Shown here one piece after another: positions 1-8,656 of a stretch of 9,722 nt of DNA. The position numbers were made by a program, and so were the translations under genes. The DNA is taken from positions 38,946-48,667 of the forward strand of contig DLIT01000166.1 in the NCBI GenBank assembly GCA_002483865.1, given 5' to 3'. The stretch's first letter is position 1, and each line of letters starts with the position of its first letter. Below the pieces are notes generated by a model. That model was not told where the DNA came from and did not search any database. It saw only the letters and a program-made list of their open reading frames with translations. Source of the DNA: Brevundimonas sp. UBA7635. GTDB taxonomy: Bacteria; Pseudomonadota; Alphaproteobacteria; Caulobacterales; Caulobacteraceae.

Positions 1-19
1 CCTCCGGTCAAGCCGGAGG
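1..19. repeat. Perfect palindromic element, 7-bp stem
   Basis: Bases 1-7 (CCTCCGG) pair perfectly with 13-19 (CCGGAGG) around the loop TCAAG, and GATGACGG-like sequence follows. Similar small palindromes followed by ATGACGG are, as I recall, common between genes in alphaproteobacteria, where they may act as transcription terminators or interspersed repeats. A shortened copy of the core, with only a 4-bp stem, lies at 103-115. The element touches the window edge, so its full extent is unknown. Confidence 0.45.
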
Positions 20-71
20 ATGACGGTATGGGGATGAGGCGGATAGCCAGCCAACACTTAAAGACAGCCTA

Positions 72-90
72 GGTCACGGTATGGGTGACC
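72..90. repeat. Inverted repeat, 6-bp stem
   Basis: GGTCAC at 72-77 pairs perfectly with GTGACC at 85-90 around the 7-base loop GGTATGG. The loop lies inside the 10-base direct repeat ACGGTATGGG, whose other copy is at 23-32. It has no T-tract, so it is not an obvious intrinsic terminator, and its function is unknown. Confidence 0.35.
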
Positions 91-190
91 GGATCAAAGA
101 AGCCGGTCAAGCCGGGCCTTGGGGCTGGGGGGCATGGAAACTACGCCTCAATCCTGGTCGTGGCCGTCTATGTAGGCTGGCAGGGCATCG

Positions 191-208
191 CCGCAGGCTG
201 ACCTGCGG
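191..208 (-). terminator. Hairpin just past the IPTL-CTERM gene
   Basis: CCGCAGG at 191-197 pairs perfectly with CCTGCGG at 202-208 around the loop CTGA. It begins one base beyond the stop codon (210-212) of the minus-strand gene. No T-run follows on the minus strand, so this could be a 3'-end stabilising or weak termination hairpin rather than a classic intrinsic terminator. Confidence 0.35.
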
Positions 209-209
209 G

Positions 210-719
210 TCAGGCCTGCCGGTGTCGGGCTGTCAGCCGCAGAGCCGCTGCCCCGGCAAGCGCCAGGGACATCAATATCATGGCCCACTCGGTCAAGGTC
301 GGTATGGCTGTCGCAGCATCGTTCACAATGCGGACCTGACCAGTTGTAAAAGCCGGGATCGGGGCTGAGCTAGCGGTCCGGATATTGGTACCGGCACCCA
401 GGTCTAGCCTGAGGGTGCCCGTTCCGTGGATTCCTGTTAGATGAACGTGATAGTCGGCTCCCGACCCGGCAACACCAGATATGCTTCCGCCAGCGCTGCC
501 AGTGACAGAAAGGCCGAAGTCGTCGGTTGAGACGCCTGTGACAGGCTCGTCAAATACCACCCTGAAGGCTTCCGTGGTCGCGCGAGAGGGACCGGTGGAG
601 GTCGGCGTAATGCTGAGCACGCTCGCCGCCAGGGCCATCTGGGGCAGGGCCGCGACCGCAGCCGCCAAGATCAGGGCCGCTGGCAGGCCGCGCAGGCCCG
701 GCTGGTTGAACTTGACCAT
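210..719 (-). CDS. Secreted protein, single adhesin-type domain, IPTL-CTERM tail
   Basis: The predicted product has 169 residues. Residues 1-32 form a signal peptide: a basic start, a hydrophobic run at 12-31 and an ALAA-type cleavage site. Residues 34-113 resemble one copy of the beta-sandwich repeat found in large bacterial adhesins, with FRVVFDEPVTGVSTDDF at 52-68, YHVHLTGIHGTGTLRLDL at 90-107 and then AGTNI. The C-terminus has the motif IPTLTEW (139-145), a hydrophobic helix (146-161) and a basic tail (RLTARHRQA). That is the tripartite layout of IPTL-CTERM sorting signals. In this family the tail is thought to direct processing by a membrane sorting enzyme and surface placement, but no such enzyme is in the window. 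GGGGG lies about six bases before the ATG, and a promoter candidate lies upstream. The molecular function is unknown. The sorting call rests on motif recognition from memory. Confidence 0.78.
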   Translation of the reverse strand: MVKFNQPGLRGLPAALILAAAVAALPQMALAASVLSITPTSTGPSRATTEAFRVVFDEPVTGVSTDDFGLSVTGSAGGSISGVAGSGADYHVHLTGIHGTGTLRLDLGAGTNIRTASSAPIPAFTTGQVRIVNDAATAIPTLTEWAMILMSLALAGAAALRLTARHRQA

Positions 720-754
720 GAGAATCCCCCGCCGAAAACTGCGCTTTCAGTCGG

Positions 755-783
755 GGTATCCTCGTTCTGTCTGGCTGTGTCAA
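755..783 (-). promoter_or_regulatory. Candidate sigma-70-type promoter for the IPTL-CTERM gene
   Basis: Read on the minus strand, a perfect TTGACA -35 hexamer (778-783) is followed after exactly 17 bases by GATACC (755-760), which matches three of six -10 positions. Transcription would start near 748, leaving a leader of about 30 bases before the ATG at 719. The 75-bp gap after trmFO and this motif suggest that the gene has its own transcript. The weak -10 keeps confidence low. Confidence 0.4.
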
Positions 784-794
784 TCGGCCCGGGA

Positions 795-2189
795 TCAGGC
801 GTCACGCCAGGCCCGAATTGCCTCCATGGCACGGATGGACTGAAGGCGTTTCTTGGCGCGCCCACGCTCCTTGGGATGGATACGCTTGCCGTCTTCATCG
901 ACCTTGGGCGCTTCCAGTGGGGGCAGAAGGCCATAGTTGATGTTCATCGGTTGGAACTTCGAGCCTTCCAGGTGTCCGCCGGTGATATGTTCGACCAGGG
1001 CTCCCATGGCTGTCGCTGGCGGCGGGGTGAGCAGGTCACGCCCCAGGGCCTGGGCTGCGGCCAGACGCCCGGTCAGCAGGCCGATGGCGGCGCTTTCGAC
1101 ATAGCCCTCGACGCCGGTGACCTGGCCGGCAAAGCGCAGGCGCGGCATTGACTTCATGCGCAACTGCCTGTCCAGCAGCCTGGGGCTGTTCAGGAAGGTG
1201 TTGCGGTGCAGGCCTCCCAGACGGGCAAACTGGGCATTCTCAAGCCCAGGGATCATGCGGAAGACCTCGGTCTGGGCCCCGTATTTCATCTTGGTCTGGA
1301 AGCCGACCATGTTGAATAGGGTGCCCAGGGCATTGTCCTGGCGCAGCTGGACGATGGCGTGGCACTTGACCGTCGGGTTGCGCGGGTTGGTCAGGCCGAC
1401 CGGCTTCATCGGGCCATGGCGCAGGGTTTCGCGGCCGCGTTCGGCCATGACCTCGATCGGCAGGCAGCCATCGAAGTAGGGGACGTTCTCCCAGTCCTTG
1501 AACTCCGCCTTGGGGCTGGCCAGCAGGGCGTCGATGAAGGCGTCATACTGTTCCTTGTCCATCGGACAGTTGACGTAGGCCGCCGCATCGCCGCCAGGGC
1601 CTTCCTTGTCGTAGCGCGACTGACGCCAGGCGACGTCGAAGTTGATGCTGTCGGCATGGATGATGGGGGCGATGGCGTCAAAGAAGCTGAGGCTTTCTTC
1701 GCCGGTCATCTTCAGAATGGCGTCGGCCAGGGCAGGGGAGGTCAGCGGGCCGGTGGCGACGATGACATTGTCCCATTCCTCGGGCGGCAGGCCGGCGATT
1801 TCCTCGCGCACGATGGTGACCAGCGGATGGGCTTCCAGCTGGGCTGTCACGGCCTGGGAAAAGCCGTCGCGGTCCACGGCCAGGGCACCGCCTGCGGGCA
1901 CCTGGTGGGCATCGCCGCATTCCATGATGATGGAGCCCAGCGCCCGCATCTCGGCATGCAACAGGCCGACGGCATTGTATTCCCAGTCATCCGAGCGGAA
2001 GGAGTTGGAGCAGACCAGCTCAGCCAGGCCATCCGTCTGGTGGGCATCGGTCCTGATGCCCGGCACGCCGCGCATTTCGTGCAGGATGACTGGAACGCCA
2101 GCCTGGGCGATCTGCCAGGCGGCTTCGGAACCGGCAAGACCGCCGCCGATGACATGGACGGGCTCGGGAGAGGACGAGGTGTTCGACAT
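795..2189 (-). CDS. trmFO: TrmFO, folate/FAD-dependent tRNA (uracil-54-C5) methyltransferase
   Basis: TrmFO methylates U54 in the T-loop of tRNA to m5U, taking the carbon from 5,10-methylenetetrahydrofolate and electrons from FAD/NAD(P)H. It acts in the cytoplasm. The 464 residues are of usual length. The FAD-binding Rossmann motif is at 12-20 (HVIGGGLAG). [11 protein letters not shown] at 57-67 carries Cys60, and [12 protein letters not shown] at 241-252 carries Cys242. From memory these correspond to the two conserved cysteines of TrmFO (Cys53 and Cys226 in Bacillus). The [11 protein letters not shown] (296-306), [12 protein letters not shown] (325-336) and [11 protein letters not shown] (353-363) blocks are also typical. 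An SD-like AGAAGG lies about five bases upstream of the ATG. The gene is divergent from the membrane-protein gene at 2355. Its 3' neighbour on the same strand is 75 bp away with a separate candidate promoter, so trmFO is probably monocistronic. Confidence 0.97.
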   Translation of the reverse strand: MSNTSSSPEPVHVIGGGLAGSEAAWQIAQAGVPVILHEMRGVPGIRTDAHQTDGLAELVCSNSFRSDDWEYNAVGLLHAEMRALGSIIMECGDAHQVPAGGALAVDRDGFSQAVTAQLEAHPLVTIVREEIAGLPPEEWDNVIVATGPLTSPALADAILKMTGEESLSFFDAIAPIIHADSINFDVAWRQSRYDKEGPGGDAAAYVNCPMDKEQYDAFIDALLASPKAEFKDWENVPYFDGCLPIEVMAERGRETLRHGPMKPVGLTNPRNPTVKCHAIVQLRQDNALGTLFNMVGFQTKMKYGAQTEVFRMIPGLENAQFARLGGLHRNTFLNSPRLLDRQLRMKSMPRLRFAGQVTGVEGYVESAAIGLLTGRLAAAQALGRDLLTPPPATAMGALVEHITGGHLEGSKFQPMNINYGLLPPLEAPKVDEDGKRIHPKERGRAKKRLQSIRAMEAIRAWRDA

Positions 2190-2190
2190 G

Positions 2191-2206
2191 GGGGCCTTCT
2201 AGCCCC
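2191..2206 (-). promoter_or_regulatory. Hairpin carrying the trmFO ribosome binding site in its loop
   Basis: GGGGC (2191-2195) pairs with GCCCC (2202-2206). On the minus strand the loop reads TAGAAG, so most of the AGAAGG Shine-Dalgarno sequence is in the loop and its last G starts the closing stem, immediately next to the ATG. This could limit or present the ribosome site, but such a short stem may also be chance in GC-rich DNA. Confidence 0.3.
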
Positions 2207-2354
2207 GACTGGTGCTGTCGTCAGCCCGTCTTTGGTCCAGCCGCGCCGGTGCGGCAAAAAATCAGCCGTCCCGGACGCCGATCCAGCGTCACGGGCCAAG
2301 ACTTCGCCTGCCGTTCTCGTCTAGACAGGAAGCCTAGAGAAGGGTTTTGGCTGA

Positions 2355-3227
2355 ATGCGTTTTCCTGCTGCTGAGTGTGCCTATGAAGGGTTCCGCCTGA
2401 CACGGCGTGCGCCGCTGGCCGTGTTGGCTTGGGCGGGCCTGATAGCGGTCCTTTATGGTCTGTTCCTGGTCGGAGCCGGGCCGTGGCTGGTCGTGATGTT
2501 GGAACAGGCTCAGGTGCTGGAGGGCGTGACCAGTCCCACGCCCGAACAGGTCGCCCCGGCGGCACAGGCCTGGGGCATGGTGATGCTGTATGCGGTGCCC
2601 CTGGGTCTCCTGGGCGGGGCCGTGCTCAGTTCGGCCCTGGTGCGTTCTGTGCTGAAGCCGCAAGAGCGTCGCTATGCCTATCTGAGGCTGGGGCGCGACG
2701 AGGTGCGGGTGCTGGCGGTCAAGCTGGTCATGGCGGTGGCCCTGTGCCTGATCTCGATGATCAGCTTTACCGTGGTCGGCATGCTGATCGGCCTGGCTGC
2801 CAGTGTTCCGGCGCTGTGGCTGGTCGCCTTCGTCGCGGCCCTGGCTGCGGTCGCCCTGATGGTCTGGATCAGCCTGAGGCTCAGCCTGGCGGTTCCGGCA
2901 ACCCTGGCTGAGGGGCGATTTGGCTTGGCGACCTCGCTGCGGCTGACCAGAGGGCGGGTGTGGCCTCTACTGGGGATGGGCATTATCGCCTTCCTGATGT
3001 CCTTGCTGGTTACCATCCTGCTGTCGGTCGCGCTGACGCCGCTCAACCTGCTGGTGGTCATGCCCGAGACGGCGGATCCGGTTGAGCGGCTGCGGGCCAG
3101 TTTCCAGGCGGGGCCGGTGGGCTTTCTGGTTCCGGCTATCCTGAACGGTCTGCTGATGGCGGCCCAATTTTCGCTGATCTATGCGCCCTTTGCCGCGGCC
3201 TACCAGCGCCTGTCGAACCCAGCCTGA
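2355..3227 (+). CDS. Multi-pass inner-membrane protein of unknown function
   Basis: I do not recognise a named family. The 290 residues are strongly hydrophobic, with about six membrane segments near residues 20-48, 74-98, 118-147, 150-175, 203-236 and 253-285. A hydrophilic loop lies at 50-72. A basic, charged stretch at 96-116 (KPQERRYAYLRLGRDE) is probably cytoplasmic. No signal peptide cleavage site, catalytic motif or transporter signature is visible. The arrangement recalls the loosely defined glycerophosphodiesterase-membrane-domain/YciC-like proteins of alphaproteobacteria, but that is only a resemblance. The ATG at 2355 is preceded by AGAGAAGGG (2336-2344) with ten bases of spacing. 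The gene stands alone: trmFO diverges upstream, uvrA converges downstream, and a strong terminator follows 21 bases after the stop. Its context therefore gives no functional hint. Confidence 0.88.
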   Translation: MRFPAAECAYEGFRLTRRAPLAVLAWAGLIAVLYGLFLVGAGPWLVVMLEQAQVLEGVTSPTPEQVAPAAQAWGMVMLYAVPLGLLGGAVLSSALVRSVLKPQERRYAYLRLGRDEVRVLAVKLVMAVALCLISMISFTVVGMLIGLAASVPALWLVAFVAALAAVALMVWISLRLSLAVPATLAEGRFGLATSLRLTRGRVWPLLGMGIIAFLMSLLVTILLSVALTPLNLLVVMPETADPVERLRASFQAGPVGFLVPAILNGLLMAAQFSLIYAPFAAAYQRLSNPA

Positions 3228-3248
3228 TCTTCGGCGGCCCTGACACGG

Positions 3249-3284
3249 AAAAGCCTTCCCGCAGCGATGCAGGGAGGCTTTTTT
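3249..3284. terminator. Shared bidirectional intrinsic terminator
   Basis: AAAAGCCT at 3249-3256 pairs with AGGCTTTT at 3275-3282. The stem continues through CCC/GGG (with one bulged base on each side) and GCA/TGC to a GCGA tetraloop (3264-3267) of the GNRA class. Six Ts (3279-3284) follow on the plus strand, and four As at the left give Ts on the minus strand. It lies between two convergent genes: 21 bases after the membrane-protein stop and 5 bases after the uvrA stop. It can therefore end both transcripts. Confidence 0.88.
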
Positions 3285-3289
3285 GTGCC

Positions 3290-6229
<2,940 letters not shown>

Positions 6230-6308
6230 GGAGTCCGGGAACGCAAAAGGCCCCGTAACTTTCCGGAGCGACGTCGCTATATGGGGATGAATTCCTGCGA
6301 TTCAGCAA

Positions 6309-6323
6309 GAACATTGTGGGAAC
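6309..6323 (-). promoter_or_regulatory. LexA (SOS) box upstream of uvrA
   Basis: The minus strand reads GTTC-CCACAAT-GTTC, an exact match to the direct-repeat LexA operator of alphaproteobacteria (GTTC-N7-GTTC). It lies 79 bases before the uvrA ATG and 8 bases beyond the stop codon of the upstream globin gene. uvrA is a known SOS gene in Caulobacter and many other bacteria, so position and target agree. The element is part of a longer tandem repeat: GAACATTGTG occurs at 6309-6318 and 6320-6329 on the plus strand. A TTGCTG (-35-like) hexamer abuts the box on its uvrA side, but I could not place a well-spaced -10. Confidence 0.88.
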
Positions 6324-6331
6324 ATTGTGAC

Positions 6332-6856
6332 TCAGTCGTCGGGAGTCCAGCTCGCCTGCGCCTGCACATAGCGCTCACCCGGTCCCAGCAGGACGCCCCT
6401 GGCATTGGCCACGCCCAGTTCCAGGCTTTCGGCGATGCGGCGGGCGCGAATGATGAAGTGCTCGGCTCCGGCTGGCGTGCATAGGTCGCGGGCAGTGGCC
6501 TCGAACAGGCTCAGCCAGCGGTCGAAATGGCGGGCATCAATCGGTAGTGGCAGGTGCTTGGGCATGGGCCGGCCCTGATAGACCCCGGTCGACAGGGCCA
6601 CTGACGACCAGAACAGCTTCATCTGGGCCAGGTGCGGCCCCCAGTCGGTGATCTGGGCATTGAAGACCGGACCGATCAGGTCATCTTCGCGCACCCGGGC
6701 ATAAAAGCCTTCGACCAGGGCGTCGATTACGGCCTCGTCGATACCGGTTTCCTGGCGGATGCGATCGGTCGCCTCGGCACGGCGGGCGGCCGCCGCTGCC
6801 CGGTCCGGCTCGGGGCGGTCAATGCGAAAGGCAAGGGTGCGGTCTGAAGCGCTCAT
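6332..6856 (-). CDS. Group III truncated haemoglobin
   Basis: This is a small cytoplasmic haem protein of the truncated (2-over-2) globin family. Group III members bind O2 and related ligands, and their physiological role is mostly unsettled. From the ATG at 6856 the product has 174 residues, somewhat longer than usual because of an Ala/Arg-rich N-terminus (1-35) and a C-terminal extension. Diagnostic blocks are FYARVREDDLIGPVF (51-65, Tyr52 the likely B10 residue), WGPHLAQMKLFWSSV (72-86, His75 a candidate E7), YQGRPMPKH (93-101, His101 the likely proximal haem ligand) and HFDRWLSLFEAT (110-121, Trp114 a candidate G8). The reading frame stays open upstream to 6940, but those 28 residues (MGIGPPPRKGEKR and on) look like untranslated leader. 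No SD precedes 6856, and TATATA ends six bases before the ATG, so translation may be leaderless. uvrA follows on the same strand after 102 bp. Confidence 0.86.
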   Translation of the reverse strand: MSASDRTLAFRIDRPEPDRAAAAARRAEATDRIRQETGIDEAVIDALVEGFYARVREDDLIGPVFNAQITDWGPHLAQMKLFWSSVALSTGVYQGRPMPKHLPLPIDARHFDRWLSLFEATARDLCTPAGAEHFIIRARRIAESLELGVANARGVLLGPGERYVQAQASWTPDD

Positions 6857-6984
6857 GGCCGCTATATAGGAAGCCCTGCGCGCCCGGCATAAGAGGCTTG
6901 TGCGTTTTTCCCCCTTGCGCGGGGGTGGGCCGATCCCCACTATTTCATAAGCCAGCGTATTTTTGATGAGGAGGCACGACGGTC
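6857..6984. promoter_or_regulatory. Divergent control region between globin and the ABC-F side
   Basis: These 128 bases separate two divergent genes and must carry both promoters. On the minus strand TATATA lies six bases before the globin ATG. On the plus strand CCCCC (6910-6914) can pair with GGGGG (6921-6925), or alternatively GGGG of that run can pair with CCCC (6935-6938), giving two mutually exclusive hairpins. An AT-richer stretch (6939-6967) and a good Shine-Dalgarno sequence, GAGGAGG (6968-6974), then lead to an ATG at 6985. The -35 and -10 elements for the plus-strand transcript could not be placed with confidence. Confidence 0.4.
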
Positions 6985-7122
6985 ATGATCAGCGCCCTGG
7001 AAATCGGTTTCGCCCTTTCCGCTCCGCTGCTCGTGCTCGCCTATGTCCTCGCTCAACCCAAGCCGAAACCCGTCCGCATCCGCACTCGTGACGCTCAGCG
7101 GCGTCGCGGTCCGCACGACTGA
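6985..7122 (+). CDS. Possible 45-residue membrane peptide overlapping the ABC-F gene
   Basis: This short frame begins MISALEIGFALSAPLLVLAY and ends in a basic tail (KPKPVRIRTRDAQRRR) before a TGA at 7120-7122. It has the only strong Shine-Dalgarno sequence in the region: GAGGAGG, ten bases before the ATG. The peptide has one predicted membrane helix at about residues 4-23 and a positively charged C-terminus, which fits a single-pass small membrane protein with an inside tail. It overlaps the ABC-F gene by 80 bases in another frame. It could be a real small protein, a leader peptide coupling or tuning ABC-F translation, or a chance ORF. I do not recognise the sequence. About 70 percent of its third codon positions are G or C, compatible with coding but not decisive. 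Confidence 0.45.
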   Translation: MISALEIGFALSAPLLVLAYVLAQPKPKPVRIRTRDAQRRRGPHD

Positions 7123-8656
7123 CGGCAAGCCCCTTTTCGACAATCTGAATCTCAGCTTCGGCCGTGAACACGCGGCCGTCGTCGGGCGCAATGGCGTGGG
7201 CAAGACCACCCTGTTTCGTCTGATAGCTGGCGATTTTCCGCCCCACGCGGGGTTGATATGCCGTGAGGGTCGTCTGGCGGTTGTCCAGCAGGTGTATCTG
7301 CCCGCAGAAGGAGAGATCGTGGGCCAGACCCTCGGTCTGGGCGCGCAACTGGCCGTGCTTGAGCGTGTGCTGGCGGGCAAAGGCTCGAGCGACGACTTGG
7401 CAGACGCAGACTGGACCTTGGAAAGCCGCATGGAGCAGGCTCTTGCTGAGGTGGGGCTGGCCGGGCTGTCACCTGACCTGCCAACTGCGGTACTCAGCGG
7501 AGGCGAGCAGACCCGGCTGCGGCTTGCCGCCGCGGCGCTCGCCGCTCCGGACCTTCTGCTGCTGGATGAGCCGACTAACCATCTGGACGAGGCCGGACGC
7601 CAGCTGGTGCTGGACTGGATGACCCGATGGCAGGGCGGCTTGGTGATCATCAGCCATGATCGTGCCCTGCTTCGCGCGATGAACCGGATCATCGAACTTA
7701 GCGGTCGCGGCGCGCGGTCCTATGGTGGCAACTGGGACTATTATTTCGAAACGCGCCGGGCCGAGCAGGCCGCACTGGCCCACCAGCATGACCAGGCCCG
7801 ACGTGACGTGGCCCGGGCCCGCAATGAAGCCCAGGAAGCCCTGGAGCGCCAGGCCCGTCGCGACAAGGCAGGGCGCCGGTCACGGGCGGGCTCTTCCGAT
7901 CCAAAGATCCTGCTGGATGCCAGGACCCAAAGGGCAGAAGAGACAGGAGCCCGTCTGTCACGGCTCGCCACAAGACGTCAGGCGCATGTCGACCAACGCT
8001 TGACCGAAATCGCCGCCCAGGTTGAACGCAAGGACGTCGTGCCAATGATCCTGCCGGACCCGGGTCTGGTCGCGGGCCGGGTCGTGCTGGAGATGACTGA
8101 CGTGGAATGGGGGCCGTCTGAGGAGCGACGGGTGGTAGGGCCTCTGGATTTGCGAATGGTCGGACCCGAGCGCGTCGCTCTGATGGGGGCAAATGGTTCA
8201 GGCAAATCAACCCTGCTGAAGCTTATCGACGGCACGCTTGAGCCTACGGGGGGAAGGATTCAGCGCATGGTGCCCGTCGCCCGGCTGGACCAGCGGCTCA
8301 GCGGCTTGGACGAAAAGGATGACCTGGTCGAGGCTTGGCTGGGATGCCATCCGCAGGGCATCCTTCACGACGCACAGGAATCCTTGGCCCGCTTTGGCTT
8401 TCGCAATCTGGCCGCTCGCCGCCGTTTCGGCGAGCTGTCGGGCGGTGAGCGTCTGCGCGCAGCTCTGGCCTGCGTCATGAGCGGGCCGTTGCCCGTCAGT
8501 CTTCTGTTATTGGATGAGCCGACCAATCACCTGGATCTGGCGGCGGTAGAGGCTCTGGAGGCGGTTCTGAGAGCCTATCGCGGGGCCTTAATCGTAGCCA
8601 GCCACGACCGGGAGTTTCTCGACCACATCGGGTTCGATCGAGAGATCAGGCTGTAA
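7043..8656 (+). CDS. ABC-F family ATPase, duplicated ATP-binding cassettes
   Basis: The protein has 537 residues and no membrane segments, so it is a soluble ABC-F protein and not a transporter. ABC-F proteins bind the ribosomal E site and influence translation, and some protect against antibiotics. Cassette 1 has Walker A GRNGVGKT (48-55), signature LSGGEQ (151-156), Walker B LLLLDEPTNHLD (171-182) and SHD (204-206). YGGNWDYYFETRR (227-239) leads into a charged, Arg/Ala-rich linker (about 235-335), which is the ribosome-contacting element in this family. Cassette 2 has Walker A GANGSGKS (382-389), signature LSGGER (465-470), Walker B with DEPTNHLD (491-498) and SHDRE (520-524). The subfamily and any drug resistance are undetermined. 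The ATG at 7043 has no SD, and GTG at 7088 (VTLSGVAV) is an alternative start. Both lie inside the overlapping 45-residue ORF, suggesting translational coupling. The TAA stop directly abuts the flbY stop. Confidence 0.94.
   Translation: MSSLNPSRNPSASALVTLSGVAVRTTDGKPLFDNLNLSFGREHAAVVGRNGVGKTTLFRLIAGDFPPHAGLICREGRLAVVQQVYLPAEGEIVGQTLGLGAQLAVLERVLAGKGSSDDLADADWTLESRMEQALAEVGLAGLSPDLPTAVLSGGEQTRLRLAAAALAAPDLLLLDEPTNHLDEAGRQLVLDWMTRWQGGLVIISHDRALLRAMNRIIELSGRGARSYGGNWDYYFETRRAEQAALAHQHDQARRDVARARNEAQEALERQARRDKAGRRSRAGSSDPKILLDARTQRAEETGARLSRLATRRQAHVDQRLTEIAAQVERKDVVPMILPDPGLVAGRVVLEMTDVEWGPSEERRVVGPLDLRMVGPERVALMGANGSGKSTLLKLIDGTLEPTGGRIQRMVPVARLDQRLSGLDEKDDLVEAWLGCHPQGILHDAQESLARFGFRNLAARRRFGELSGGERLRAALACVMSGPLPVSLLLLDEPTNHLDLAAVEALEAVLRAYRGALIVASHDREFLDHIGFDREIRL

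Larger units (their letters stand above)
1..209. other. Non-coding stretch with small palindromes
   Basis: No convincing gene is seen here. A plus-strand frame opening at 81 runs on into the antisense of the IPTL-CTERM gene and resembles no family. The stretch holds three short perfect inverted repeats (1-19, 72-90 and 191-208), a 10-base direct repeat (ACGGTATGGG at 23-32 and 76-85) and two copies of the core CCGGTCAAGCCGG (4-16 and 103-115). This looks like a 3' intergenic region carrying interspersed palindromic elements. The gene to its left lies outside the window. Confidence 0.5.

Noticed and set aside
81..368. 95-codon plus-strand frame at the left end
   Set aside because: It is Gly/Arg/Trp-rich without a domain, and more than half of it is antisense to the IPTL-CTERM gene.
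2240..2261. GCCGC/GCGGC hairpin next to a run of six As, as a terminator
   Set aside because: The A-run follows the stem on the plus strand and so precedes it as Ts on the minus strand. Neither orientation gives a hairpin followed by Ts that would end a known upstream gene.
1359..2324. 321-codon plus-strand frame opposite trmFO
   Set aside because: It is antisense to a well-supported trmFO with all motifs. The composition looks like a reverse-complement shadow, with no recognisable domain or credible start site.
6267..6278. Perfect 12-bp palindrome AGCGACGTCGCT as a second operator for uvrA
   Set aside because: The palindrome is real and in the uvrA leader, but I know of no regulator with this site, and CG-rich palindromes of this size are not rare in such genomes. 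I leave it as unassigned.
6857..6940. N-terminal extension of the globin from a start at 6940
   Set aside because: The extra 28 residues resemble no globin N-terminus, and this start would overlap the likely promoter. The internal ATG at 6856 is a better start.
6940..7692. 250-codon minus-strand frame opposite the ABC-F gene
   Set aside because: It covers the first ABC-F cassette in antisense. It is Ser/Arg/Pro-rich, typical of a shadow frame, with no domain seen.
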